64,000 bases of DNA from Streptomyces sp. MNU76 (GTDB lineage: Bacteria > Actinomycetota > Actinomycetes > Streptomycetales > Streptomycetaceae), in the NCBI RefSeq assembly GCF_020982545.1, contig NZ_JAJKLK010000009.1, forward strand, positions 186,001 through 250,000, given 5' to 3'. Positions 1 through 8,232 of this stretch are shown one piece after another. How positions within the stretch are numbered: the stretch's first letter is position 1; each line of letters opens with the position of its first letter. The position numbers and the translations under genes were made by a program. The notes beneath the pieces were generated by a model. The model did no database searches and was not told the origin of the DNA. It worked only from the letters and a program-made list of their open reading frames with translations.

Positions 1-582
1 CGCGTTCAACGCGATCCGCACCCTCCGCTCCAGCCCCGACGACGTGACGCCCCGTCCCGCCACACGTCCCGCCACGTCCCGCCCCTGGCCGCCGTCGTCC
101 CTACGCCCGCCCCAGCTCCCTGTCTCCGCGGCCCGGTCCGGGTACAGCCGAGCCAGCTCCGCGGCGTCCCCGTGCTCGTACCCCTCGTACGTGAACCCCG
201 GCGCCATCGTGCACCCGAACAAGGTCCAGCCCCCACCACCGCCCAGCACCCGCGCCCCCATCCAGGTCCCCGCGGGCACGACGTACTGCACGTGCTGTCC
301 GTCGAGCACGTCCGGCCCGAGGACGACGATCCGCGAGGACCCGTCCGGGGCGAGCAGCAGCATCCGCAGCGGATCGCCGAGGTGGTAGTGCCAGATCTCG
401 TCGCCGGGCAGCCGATGCAGGGCGGAGTAGTCGCCGGGTTCGGTGGTGAGCAGGGCGACGATCGCGGTCCCCTCGGGCCGCCCGTCACCCCGCTCGGGCC
501 CGGCCCACGTCTGACGGAAACGTCCGCCCTCGCGCGGTATGGGCTCCAACTCGTAGTGCGCTATGAGGTCTTCGGGAGTCAT
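1..582 (-). CDS. Cupin, DUF985 family (partial, runs off left edge)
   Basis: The reading frame opens with ATG at 582 and has no stop before base 1, so the 3' end is outside the window. The N-terminal sequence (MTPEDLIAHYELEPIPREGG) and the later stretches LHRLPGDEIWHYHLGDP and FGCTMAPGFTYEGYEHGD are the signature of the DUF985 cupin family, small beta-barrel proteins of about 150-200 residues. The histidines in the WHYH stretch are placed like the cupin metal or ligand site. The extension after the cupin core (from about base 170 down) is Arg/Gly rich and could be a tail or read-through. Substrate is unknown; proteins of this family have been linked to sugar-phosphate or small-molecule binding. 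It is transcribed in the same direction as the siderophore locus upstream, separated by 28 bases. Confidence 0.8.
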   Translation of the reverse strand, partial: MTPEDLIAHYELEPIPREGGRFRQTWAGPERGDGRPEGTAIVALLTTEPGDYSALHRLPGDEIWHYHLGDPLRMLLLAPDGSSRIVVLGPDVLDGQHVQYVVPAGTWMGARVLGGGGGWTLFGCTMAPGFTYEGYEHGDAAELARLYPDRAAETGSWGGRRDDGGQGRDVAGRVAGRGVTSSGLERRVRIALNA

Positions 583-610
583 CCGCCCGAGGTTACGCCC
601 ACCACCCGAA

Positions 611-1240
611 CTACTGACCGAGCACGGTCTCCCGCCGCAGGAAGGCCAACCGGGCCCGCTTCTCGGGCAGATACACCTCCGGCAGATCGATCTCCGGCAG
701 TACGACGGCCGGCCCGGACTCGAACCCCTGCCGGGTGAACCGCGCGATCGCCTTCTCGTTCCGCTCGTCGGGGTCGACGACCACCCGCCGCCGGTCCAGC
801 CCGACGAACACGTACGAGGTGAAGGCCGCCAGCACCGCGGACGACCACCCCGGCCGCGCTCCCGCCTCCCCGGCGGGCGCCAGCAGCACATGGACGCCGA
901 TGTCCCCGGGCTGGACGTCGTAGCACTCGCCGACCCGGTCGGCCTCGGGCTCGTACGTCTGCAGCAGCCCGACGGGCTCGCCGTCGCGCACCGCGAGGTA
1001 GGCGTGGTGCGTGTCGAAGGCCTCCAGGCCCTCGTAGATCTCCCGGACCTGCTCCTCCGTGAGCCCGTTCATGCCCCAGAACGCGGCCCTCGGTTCCCGC
1101 ACCCAGCCGTGCACCACGGCGGCGTCGGCCTTCGCGTCCAACGGCAGGATCCGCACGGTCCCGAACCCGCCCGCCTCCTGCTCGTGCACGGCCGCACGAT
1201 CGGCGTACGACGCACGGGGCTCCTGGGACTCAACGGTCAT
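611..1240 (-). CDS. Siderophore-type GNAT acetyltransferase (DesC/AlcB/IucB-like)
   Basis: 209 residues starting at ATG 1240, preceded by GAGGAG at a good distance; longer upstream starts lie inside the neighbouring gene. The stretches LPLDAKADAAVVHGWV, AFWGM and DIGVHVLLAP, then VVVDPDERNEKAI, match the Acetyltransf_8 family that acylates N-hydroxylated amines during hydroxamate siderophore synthesis (DesC in desferrioxamine, IucB in aerobactin). Known family role: acyl-CoA + N-hydroxy-amine gives a hydroxamate. The start overlaps the end of the penicillin-acylase-like gene by 11 bases, so the two are co-transcribed from the iron-box promoter at 3596-3614. No hydroxylase or IucA/IucC synthetase is in the window, so the substrate may come from another locus. 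A general GNAT role cannot be excluded. Confidence 0.85.
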   Translation of the reverse strand: MTVESQEPRASYADRAAVHEQEAGGFGTVRILPLDAKADAAVVHGWVREPRAAFWGMNGLTEEQVREIYEGLEAFDTHHAYLAVRDGEPVGLLQTYEPEADRVGECYDVQPGDIGVHVLLAPAGEAGARPGWSSAVLAAFTSYVFVGLDRRRVVVDPDERNEKAIARFTRQGFESGPAVVLPEIDLPEVYLPEKRARLAFLRRETVLGQ

Positions 1241-3575
1241 GGCGCTTCTCCTCACTGCTGTGGTCGACGTCGACGTCGTCGTCCTTGGTGAACCGGTCCC
1301 AGTCCGTGACGACCGGTACGAGATCTCCCCTGAGCCACAGAGGCAGTTGATCGCGGTGGTGAGGCGATCCGCCGACGCCGGACGCCCCGAACGGCACCAC
1401 CCAGAGGCTGTCCTCGCGCCGGGCCAGATCCCAGACGTACCGGGCGGCGGGCCCACGTGCGCTGAGGTCGGTGATGCCGGGGACGGCGGAGGTGCAGAGC
1501 ACACAGTCGTGATCACCGGCGAGCCCCGGCTCGGGGGCGACGGGCGGACGGCCGCCGGCACCGTCGCCGGGAAGGCCGTCGGCACCGGCACCGGCACGCT
1601 CGTCCGTGCCGCCGCCAGGACGCCCGTCCGCGTCGTCGTCCGGGAGCGCACGCCACGGCACGAGCCTGTGGCTGTCGCCCCAGCGCCCCGTGCCGAGGCC
1701 GGCGACCTCCTCCAGCGCCTCCCGCACGAGCGCGTCCCGGTCGATCCCGTACAACTCCTCGGCCCTCAGCAGATGTTCGAGCGCGAACCCGATCCGCACG
1801 GTCAGCGACAGCCACGGGCGAAAGACCTCGGGGTACGTCGGCGGCACCGCGAGCGCCGCGAAGGCGGGCTCCGCGGCGAGCCGCCGTACGACGGCCCCCC
1901 GCAAGGCCGCGTACGCCGCCGCGTCGACACTGTCGGCCCCCATCCGCCGATCCCACCGGAGCAGCCGCTCGCGCAGCACGGCCGCGGCGGCGTCGGTGGT
2001 GGTGACGGCGGCCACACGCTCCAACAGGGGCCCTGCGGAGGCCAGATGGGTGTCCATGTGGATCGCGGGCATGTCCGCGGCGGACCACACCCGCTTCTCG
2101 TCCAGCAGCGCGCGAATGCGTTCCGCCCGGTGCGGCGGAGCGAACTCGACGCCCAACGGGGTCGCCGGGCCACGCTGGTTGGCCATCACCGCGACACCGT
2201 CCTCGAACGTGCCGTACGGCGTCTCGTGCCACCCTTCCCACTCGTGCCCCGGCTCCCAGGCCGCGACCACCCGCGTCCGGTTGTCCCGGCTCCGCACCGG
2301 CACCCGGCCCGCCACCCGGTGCAGCACCCCGCCCCGCGTGTCCGCGGCCTGCACGACGTTCACCGGCTCGGCCCACCGGTCGAACGCGCGGTCCACGTCG
2401 GCGACCTCACGGGCCCGGAGGAGCGGCAGAAGCGCCTCGATCCCGAGCTCCCCGGTGACCCGCGGCGGATACCGGAGACTGAGGGGACCGACCGGCTCGG
2501 AGTCACCCGGAGCGGGGTCGGTGCCGAGGCCCCCGATGACGACCGGCCCCCGAGCGGTCTCGATCACCTCGACCTCGACGGGCTCCCCGCCCGCGACCTC
2601 GATGACCTCCACGTGCCGGTGCACGGCCCGCCACACCCCATCGGGGTCCAGCGCCTCGACGACATCTCCGCCCTCCCCGGCCCGGGGCCGGTGGCCGGCC
2701 TGCTCGCGCACCCTCACCCGCAGCCGCTCCCGGTACAGATCCTGGTAGTCGGCCATGGCGTTGGTGATGGCCCAGGCCACGTCGCCGGTGTGACCGAAGT
2801 GGGCGATGCCCGGCATCCCCGGGACGGCGAGGCCGACGACGTCGAACTCGGGGCAGGAGAGGTGGATCTGCTGGTAGACCCCGGGCTCCTCGATGAACCG
2901 GTGCGGATCACCGGCGATGACGGCCTGTCCGGTGGCCGTCCGGGACCCGTCGACGAGCCACCCGTTGCTGCCGGAGGTGGCGGGCCCGTCGGTGGCGAAG
3001 AGTCCGATCGCGTCGGCGCCGAGATGCCGTACGGCCTCCTCGCGCCAGAGCTTGGCCGGGAACCCGGCGAACAGGATGTGCGTGGCGATCCAGACCCCGA
3101 GCGGGTGCCAGGCCTCCCAGCGCCCGGGCACGAGCCCGGCACGAGCGAACTCGGGCGTGCGCCGGGCGCCCTCGGCGAGTCCGTCGTTCACGCCCTCCAC
3201 GTAAGCGCGGACCCAGTCGGCGCTCTGCGGGTCCGTACGCTCCAGCCGGGCGAAGCATCTTCGGGCCGTGTCCTCCAGACGCGCCCGTCTCGCGAACCGG
3301 TCCCAGCCGAGGGAGTCCACGCCGAGGAAGGCGGCCGAGGTGCCCTGGACGCGGTGGCGTTCGACCTCCAGCTGCCAGGCCCGGTCGAGGGCCGTGACCC
3401 GGCCCTGGGCGTGGGCGAGGGCGCGGGCGTCAGCGGCGCGCAGATGCGGAATGCCCCAGGCATCACGGAAAGTCCCGTACGCCGCATGGCTCGAATGGCT
3501 CGCGTTGCTTCCGTGGTTCGCGTGGCTTGAATCGCTCCCCCGACCTCGCCCCCGCACACCGCTGATGTCCCGCAT
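1230..3575 (-). CDS. Penicillin acylase family Ntn-hydrolase
   Basis: 782 residues from ATG 3575. This start leaves the iron box 21 bases upstream and avoids the unlikely extension reaching into the divergent gene. The N-terminal half has the family hallmark RDAWGIPHLRA and a long alpha segment; the autocatalytic junction and nucleophile lie in ATSGSNGWLVDGSRT, with Ser203 as the predicted first residue of the beta subunit. Such enzymes hydrolyse amide bonds (penicillins, acyl-homoserine lactones, N-acyl peptides, fatty-acyl siderophore precursors such as the PvdQ substrate). Unlike most family members there is no obvious secretion signal; residues 1-30 are Ser/His/Asn rich. The co-transcribed siderophore acetyltransferase and the shared iron box suggest a role in maturing or recycling an acylated siderophore, which is inference. 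Confidence 0.9.
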   Translation of the reverse strand: MRDISGVRGRGRGSDSSHANHGSNASHSSHAAYGTFRDAWGIPHLRAADARALAHAQGRVTALDRAWQLEVERHRVQGTSAAFLGVDSLGWDRFARRARLEDTARRCFARLERTDPQSADWVRAYVEGVNDGLAEGARRTPEFARAGLVPGRWEAWHPLGVWIATHILFAGFPAKLWREEAVRHLGADAIGLFATDGPATSGSNGWLVDGSRTATGQAVIAGDPHRFIEEPGVYQQIHLSCPEFDVVGLAVPGMPGIAHFGHTGDVAWAITNAMADYQDLYRERLRVRVREQAGHRPRAGEGGDVVEALDPDGVWRAVHRHVEVIEVAGGEPVEVEVIETARGPVVIGGLGTDPAPGDSEPVGPLSLRYPPRVTGELGIEALLPLLRAREVADVDRAFDRWAEPVNVVQAADTRGGVLHRVAGRVPVRSRDNRTRVVAAWEPGHEWEGWHETPYGTFEDGVAVMANQRGPATPLGVEFAPPHRAERIRALLDEKRVWSAADMPAIHMDTHLASAGPLLERVAAVTTTDAAAAVLRERLLRWDRRMGADSVDAAAYAALRGAVVRRLAAEPAFAALAVPPTYPEVFRPWLSLTVRIGFALEHLLRAEELYGIDRDALVREALEEVAGLGTGRWGDSHRLVPWRALPDDDADGRPGGGTDERAGAGADGLPGDGAGGRPPVAPEPGLAGDHDCVLCTSAVPGITDLSARGPAARYVWDLARREDSLWVVPFGASGVGGSPHHRDQLPLWLRGDLVPVVTDWDRFTKDDDVDVDHSSEEKRHDR

Positions 3576-3595
3576 CCCTGTATCCCGCCTGTGAT

Positions 3596-3614
3596 TTAGG
3601 TTAGCCTCACCTAA
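3596..3614. promoter_or_regulatory. Iron box (DmdR1/IdeR operator)
   Basis: The 19-mer TTAGGTTAGCCTCACCTAA is an almost perfect match to the Streptomyces DmdR1/IdeR iron-box consensus (TTAGGTTAGGCTCACCTAA). It sits between two divergent starts, 21 bases from the acylase start and 41 bases from the siderophore-interacting protein start. Iron-loaded repressor should shut off both directions. Confidence 0.93.
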
Positions 3615-3654
3615 GCAATCTGTGATCAAAGCGTACGTGAAGGGTGCGGAAGCC

Positions 3655-4549
3655 ATGGGGCAGGGGCACGGCTGGGAGGGGGCGGTCCTCAAACTGCTCC
3701 GGGGAAAGGACTTCGTCCTCACGGTGACCGGTGCGGAACAAGTCACCGAGCACTACCGCCGGATCCACCTCACCGACGGCGGCATGCTCGCGGTCACCGG
3801 CGTCCATCCGACGATGTGGGTCCGCCTCTGGTTCGACGCCGCCGGCAAGCCGCACCAGCGGGCGTACACCCTCGTGGACCCCGACCCGGCGGCCGGCACC
3901 CTCAGCCTGGAGTTCGCCCTCCACGACGGTCACGCCAGCGACTGGGCTCGCGCCGCGAAGCCGGGTGACACCATCGAGGCCACGGTCCAGGGCACCGCCT
4001 TCACCGACCCCGACCCGGCCCCTCCCACCTCCTCGTCATCGGGGACCCGGCCTCCCTCCCCGCCATCAACTCCCTCCTCACCGCCCTCCCTCGACCCCGG
4101 CGACGATCTGGTTCGAGACCCCTACGGACGCGGGGCGACACGCGAGACGCGGACCTCGGGGCCGGTGGGGGCATCCAGGGCCGTCCGCTCAGGGAGGGAA
4201 GCCGGCTCAGGGCCGGGGGCGGCGCGGGGGCGGAGGGCGGCTCTGGGCCGGAGGGCGGCTCTGGGCCGGAAGTCGGCTCGGGGACGGGCGCTGTCCCTGG
4301 CGTCGACGGCCTCCCCTTCCGTGTCGATCCCTCACGCCACGACGTCCGCCCGATCTCCCGTCAGGACGCCGGCGCACGCCTGATCGCCCAGGTGAAGGCC
4401 GACACCCCCGCCCTGCTCGCCGACACCCCGACCCCTACGTCTGGATCGCCTGCGACACGGCGACGACCCGTTCCCTGACAGCACACTTCCGCAAGGAACT
4501 GGGCCTGCCGAAGCAACGCATCCACGCCCTCGGCTACTGGCGCCCCTGA
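3655..4549 (+). pseudogene. Siderophore-interacting protein (ViuB/SIP family), frameshifted
   Basis: The start at 3655 (MGQGHGWEGAVLKLLRGKD) follows a good ribosome site. The FAD-binding half is intact through LRLEFALHDG-type sequence to about 4020. The NAD-binding half is then spread over different frames: LLVIGDPASLPAINSLL in the frame starting at 4029, TIWFETPTDAG near 4107 in another, VDGLPFRVDPSRHDVRPI from 4302, and DPYVWIACDTATTRSLT plus the C-terminal LGLPKQRIHALGYWRP from 4430 in yet another. That requires at least four indels. The stretch 4140-4290 is also repetitive (GGGCCGGA repeats). The family reduces ferric siderophores with a flavin, releasing iron in the cytoplasm. The iron box upstream is intact, so either the gene died recently or the assembly is wrong here. 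Confidence 0.85.
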
Positions 4550-4675
4550 CGACGCCCGACGCCCCGTCCTCCCCCACCCCCACCACCACACACGACCGCG
4601 CCCAAGTCCGTCGCCCCGGTGAAGCCGATCCGGGGCCAGGCTGCGGCCCGGCGGGTGACGGGTGATCATCGGGGC

Positions 4676-5269
4676 ATGAACGTCACCCTTCACCTCGCCC
4701 AGGATCCCGAGGCGGACGACCTCCTCGGCCGCAGTCCCCTCGCCGCGCTGGTCGGCATGCTGCTGGACCAGCAAGTACCGATGGAGTGGGCGTTCAAGGG
4801 CCCCTGGACCATCGCCCAACGCCTCGGCGCCGACGACCTGTACGCCCACGAGATCGCGGCGACCGACCCGGAGTCCTTCGCCGCACTGCTGTCCACCAAG
4901 CCCGCGGTCCACCGCTACCCGGGCTCCATGGCGAAACGGATCCAGCAGCTGTGCCAGTACCTCGTCGAGCACTACGACGGTGACGCGAGCGCGGTCTGGC
5001 AGGACGTGACGACCGGCAAGGAACTCCTCGCCCGCCTCGAATCCCTGCCCGGCTTCGGCCACCAGAAGGCCCAGATCTTCCTGGCCCTTCTCGGAAAACA
5101 ACTCGGCGTCCACCCCACCGGCTGGCGCGAGGCCGCGGGCTCGTACGGCGACCCGGACTCCTTCCGCTCCGTGGCCGACATCAAGGGACCCGAATCCTTG
5201 GCCAAGGTGCGCGCGTACAAACAGGAGATGAAAGCAGCAGCCAAAGCCGCGAAGGCCTCCGGCAAGTAA
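4676..5269 (+). CDS. HhH-GPD family base-excision repair protein
   Basis: 197 residues from ATG 4676 (MNVTLHLAQDPEADDLL). An in-frame GTG 57 bases upstream is less likely because the homologous N-terminus begins at this ATG. The stretch LVGMLLDQQVPMEWAFKGPW and the helix-hairpin-helix LARLESLPGFGHQKAQIFLALLG identify the HhH-GPD superfamily (endonuclease III / AlkA-like glycosylases). The helix-hairpin-helix with its Gly-rich turn contacts the DNA backbone. There is no Cys cluster, so no iron-sulfur centre, and the protein is short for a full glycosylase; actinomycete members of this kind are annotated only as HhH-GPD-type repair proteins. The Lys/Ala-rich end (KQEMKAAAKAAKASGK) may add non-specific DNA binding. 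It is monocistronic. Confidence 0.88.
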   Translation: MNVTLHLAQDPEADDLLGRSPLAALVGMLLDQQVPMEWAFKGPWTIAQRLGADDLYAHEIAATDPESFAALLSTKPAVHRYPGSMAKRIQQLCQYLVEHYDGDASAVWQDVTTGKELLARLESLPGFGHQKAQIFLALLGKQLGVHPTGWREAAGSYGDPDSFRSVADIKGPESLAKVRAYKQEMKAAAKAAKASGK

Positions 5270-5401
5270 CGGGGCGCCGGTCGCCCCCGGCAGCCTGAAA
5301 TAGAGCGGAGCCGGTCAGGAACGCGGGGGCCGGGAGGCCCGGGGCGGCTTGCAAGAGCGGAAGGCCGGAAGGCTTGGGAGCGCGGAAACCCGAAAAGCCG
5401 A

Positions 5402-5690
5402 GAACCTGAGGACTCAGCGCCCGGGCGCCTGGGCGCCGGAAGAGCACAAGGCCGGGAGGCCGCGAGGTTCCTGGGAGCGTGGAAGGCGGGGAGGCGGGGC
5501 CCAAAAGCCGACAGGCCAAAGACCTGGAGGACTCGGAAACTCGGAAGCCAGGAGGCCGGGGCTCGGGAGGCCCGGGCTCTCGGAAGAGCACAAGGCCTGG
5601 AGGCCACGAAATTCCCGGGAGCGCGGAAGGCCGGAAGGCCGGGCCCCAAAAGCCGACAGGCCAAAGACCTGGAGGACTCGGAGGCTGCAG
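5402..5690. repeat. Imperfect tandem repeat, unit about 144 bp
   Basis: The sequence GGAAGAGCACAAGG occurs at 5438 and 5582, and CCAAAAGCCGACAGGCCAAA at 5501 and about 5646, with the intervening sequence also conserved. This gives two full units and part of a third. The unit is itself built of GGAGGCC/GGCCGG-like short repeats. No stop-free frame in it looks like protein. The rest of the gap from 5270 to about 6060 shows no recognisable gene. Confidence 0.75.
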
Positions 5691-6062
5691 CCAAGAGGCC
5701 GGGAGGCCCGGGAATCGGCGCTCGAAAGGCCGAAACGCGAAGGCGGGAGGCACGGTAGGCACGGGAGTTTAGGAGGCCGGGAAGAGCCCGGGGGTCAGGG
5801 AGCCGCAGGGGTGGTCGCCAGGCCGCCGGGGTGGCCCGTCGGGGTGGCCGCTCGGCCGTAGAGGAGCCGCCTGGCCGCCGGTACCGGGCGACAGCGAGAC
5901 CACCTCGCCCGCGGCCCCGCCTGCCCCCACCCCTCTCCCCACCCCACCCCTTCCCCGTACGCCGACCGAGCGATTCCCCGGCTTCACCCGGTACACGTAC
6001 ACCCGACCCTGGAAAACATCCCCCGTGCACCCCATCGCCCGCTCCCGCCCCACGGACACCCG

Positions 6063-6396
6063 CGTGTCCGAGTCAGGCGGTACGCCCGGCGCAGGGTCTG
6101 GCTGAGGGTGCTCGCGCTGACCATCGTCCTGCTCGTCCCCGCCACCCACGCCGCTCCCTCCCTCCCGCTCGCGCTGTCGAGCGAACTCCCCGCGGCCGAG
6201 TGCGACCTGCTCGGAGCGCCCCCGGACCGCAGAACCGCGCCACGCCCCGCCCGGTCGCCCCAGCTCGCTCGGCCCCGGTCGGGTCCCCCCCCCCGCGCCG
6301 ACGCCCTCGCCCGGTCACCACCTCCACCCCGTCCCACCCTGGCCCGGGCACACGTACGCCCTGCACGCCCTGCGCTCCGTGGTCCTCCGCTGCTGA
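6063..6396 (+). pseudogene. Possible small secreted or membrane ORF broken at a C10 run
   Basis: In the first frame the sequence reads RRYARRRVWLRVLALTIVLL followed by VPATHAAPSLPLALSS, a basic N-terminus with a hydrophobic segment and an Ala-X-Ala-like site resembling a signal peptide. The frame is lost at a run of ten C at 6286-6295. With nine C it would continue PTPSPGHHLHPVPPWPG and end HTYALHALRSVVLRC at the TGA at 6394. The C-terminal stretch looks like a genuine conserved tail rather than random frame. No convincing start codon was found upstream of 6063, so the 5' limit is uncertain. Function unknown. Confidence 0.35.
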
Positions 6397-6455
6397 GCGA
6401 GCCCCAGCTCACTCGACCCGCAGACCACACCTCAAGCACAGGACAGGAGACCCCC

Positions 6456-6611
6456 ATGCCCGCAGACCACTACACGGTCCTTCGCGCGCTCCTCCAGGCA
6501 GAGGCTCATCGCAGCGCCCCCGCCACCAAGCCAGAATCCGAACGAACATCCGAACACTCCCGGGCCGGCGACACCGACAAGCAGCCGCGGCGGGACCCGA
6601 ACCGCGGCTGA
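6456..6611 (+). CDS. Small hypothetical protein, 51 residues
   Basis: ATG 6456 is preceded by AGGAGA with a five-base spacer. The product begins MPADHYTVLRALLQAEAHRS and becomes hydrophilic (Glu, Arg, Asp) toward the end. No family recognised. It lies 60 bases after the frameshifted ORF at 6063-6396 and could be translationally or transcriptionally linked to it. The following 333 bases to 6944 contain no recognisable gene. Confidence 0.4.
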   Translation: MPADHYTVLRALLQAEAHRSAPATKPESERTSEHSRAGDTDKQPRRDPNRG

Positions 6612-6944
6612 CCCGACGCCGATGCGTCAACCCACCCAGGTGAAGCGCCCTGTACCCCACCAGCTCCAGGGCGTTCACCCTCCACGCGCACCGGAAGCCC
6701 GGCCGAAATCCGGGCGATCCAGTTGAAGGCCGGAAGAACCGCGGATGGGCTGCCCACGAGCGCCGAGAATTCACGACACCCCGCACAGCGCCCCTTCGCG
6801 CCCCAAATGGCCCCACCGAGCACCCATGACCACCACCGAACCCCCACAGAATTACCCTTTTGCCCCACTTCACGGCGCCTTTTCGGGGGTCGCACTCCGT
6901 CGCCATGGCTGCGCCCGGAACGTCTGGACCGGTAGGCTTTCCGT

Positions 6945-7241
6945 GTGATCTTCAAGCGCATCGGAAACGGCCGGCCGTACCCCGACCACGGCCGGGAAAG
7001 CACCCGGCAGTGGGCGGACGTCGCTCCGCGCCCGGTCCGCCTCGATCAGCTCGTGACGACCAAGGGGCAGCTGGACCTGGAGACCCTCCTCGCCGAGGAC
7101 TCCACCTTCTACGGCGACCTCTTCGCGCACGTGGTGAAGTGGCAGGGCGATCTGTACCTCGAGGACGGCCTCCACCGCGCGGTCCGCGCCGCCCTCCAAC
7201 AACGCCAGGTGCTCCACGCGCGCGTCCTCGAACTGGACTAG
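6945..7241 (+). CDS. Conserved protein annotated as VapB-family antitoxin in Streptomyces
   Basis: 98 residues from GTG 6945 (VIFKRIGNGRPYPDHGRES). The conserved core RLDQLVTTKGQLDLETLLAE followed by DSTFYGDLFAHVVKWQGDLY and a charged helix VRAALQQRQVLHARVLELD is highly preserved among streptomycetes, where it is often labelled a VapB-type antitoxin. I see no ribbon-helix-helix or AbrB-type N-terminus and no PIN-domain toxin next to it, so the antitoxin label is doubtful. The next gene is a LytR C-terminal protein 268 bases downstream. A role in expression or envelope control is equally possible. Confidence 0.75.
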   Translation: MIFKRIGNGRPYPDHGRESTRQWADVAPRPVRLDQLVTTKGQLDLETLLAEDSTFYGDLFAHVVKWQGDLYLEDGLHRAVRAALQQRQVLHARVLELD

Positions 7242-7300
7242 CCCTCCACGCTCGGCGGTTCCTCCCCCGCGCCCGCCCCACCGCCGTAGGCCTGACCACC

Positions 7301-7390
7301 GTCGGCCCATCGGGGCGCTTGGCCCCATCGGCCGTCGGCCCATCGGGGCGCTTGGCCCCAACGCCCGTCAGCCCATCGGCGTTTAGCCCA
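7301..7390. repeat. 33-bp tandem repeat, about three copies
   Basis: GTCGGCCCATCGGGGCGCTT starts at 7301 and again at 7334, with a degenerate third copy at 7367. Period 33 bases. It lies between the putative VapB gene and the LytR C-terminal gene and has no evident coding use. Confidence 0.75.
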
Positions 7391-7509
7391 CCGGCCCGTC
7401 GGGCCCCACCCGCCCGCCCCACCGACCCATTGGCCCTTTCGGGTTGGACTGCAGCGCGGTGAATGATCATCTAGTAGGCATCGCCGCCCAACGGCACTAC
7501 GCTGCGCCC

Positions 7510-8202
7510 ATGAGCATGCTGACTCCTCCCGGCATGGGCGGCCAGTACCGGATCACGGGGGACAAGTACCCGAGGCTGCGCCGGCCCAGGAGGCGCCGCA
7601 GGCTCGTCCTCGCGGTCGTCGCGTCCACGGCCGCACTCGGCCTCGTCGGCTGGGGAACCCTGCAGCTCATCGACGTCTTCACCGGCGACGAGGACCAGGC
7701 TGCGGCGGCCGGCCCCAAGGCCGACTGCGCGACCCGGGTGAGCCCGTCCCCGAAGGCGAGCGGATCAGCCGGGAAGTCCGGCAAGGGCAAGGCCGACAAG
7801 CCCGGTACGTCCGTGAACGGCTTCCCCGCGCCCGGCAAGATCACCGTCAACGTCCTCAACGCCACGCCCCGCGCGGGCCTCGCCAAGGACACCGCCGACG
7901 AGTTGAAGAAGCGCGGCTTCCGCATCGGCAACGTGGGCAACGCGACCAAGGAGTACGACAAGAAGGTCAAGGGCGCCGCGCTCCTGCTCGGCGCGAAGGC
8001 CGCCGAGGACGCGGCGCTACCGGTCCTCAACACCCAGCTCACCGGAGCGCGGCTGAAGACCGACGGCCGTACGAAGGCCACCGAGGTGGACCTGATCATC
8101 GGTACCGGCTTCAAGGCCCTCAGCAAGCAGAAGGACGCCGACAAGGCACTGGCCGACCTGACCAGCCCCGAGCCGACGCCCACCACGACGAGGACCTGCT
8201 GA
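7510..8202 (+). CDS. LytR C-terminal domain (LytR_C) membrane protein
   Basis: 230 residues from ATG 7510 (MSMLTPPGMGGQYRITGDKY). A basic cytoplasmic stretch RRPRRRRR at about residues 22-31 precedes one membrane segment (LVLAVVASTAALGLVGWGTL, about 32-52). After a Lys/Ser-rich linker comes the LytR_C fold beginning ITVNVLNATPRAGLAKDTAD, with LKKRGFRIGNVGNA. The domain is exported and usually accompanies LytR-CpsA-Psr ligases that attach polymers to peptidoglycan; here it stands alone without the ligase domain, so a structural or accessory wall role is likely. It converges on upp with only 30 bases between the stops. Confidence 0.88.
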   Translation: MSMLTPPGMGGQYRITGDKYPRLRRPRRRRRLVLAVVASTAALGLVGWGTLQLIDVFTGDEDQAAAAGPKADCATRVSPSPKASGSAGKSGKGKADKPGTSVNGFPAPGKITVNVLNATPRAGLAKDTADELKKRGFRIGNVGNATKEYDKKVKGAALLLGAKAAEDAALPVLNTQLTGARLKTDGRTKATEVDLIIGTGFKALSKQKDADKALADLTSPEPTPTTTRTC

Positions 8203-8232
8203 GGCGGAACCCCGCTCCGGCTGCTCGGCGGG

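Noticed and set aside
1059..3530. Long open frame opposite the acylase gene
   Set aside because: Very long antisense frames are produced by GC bias; the product is Arg/Pro/Gly rich without family motifs, while the minus strand encodes a clear penicillin acylase.
5181..6030. Open frames on both strands across the 144-bp repeat
   Set aside because: They only reflect stop-free repetitive GC sequence, have no ribosome site and no known domain.
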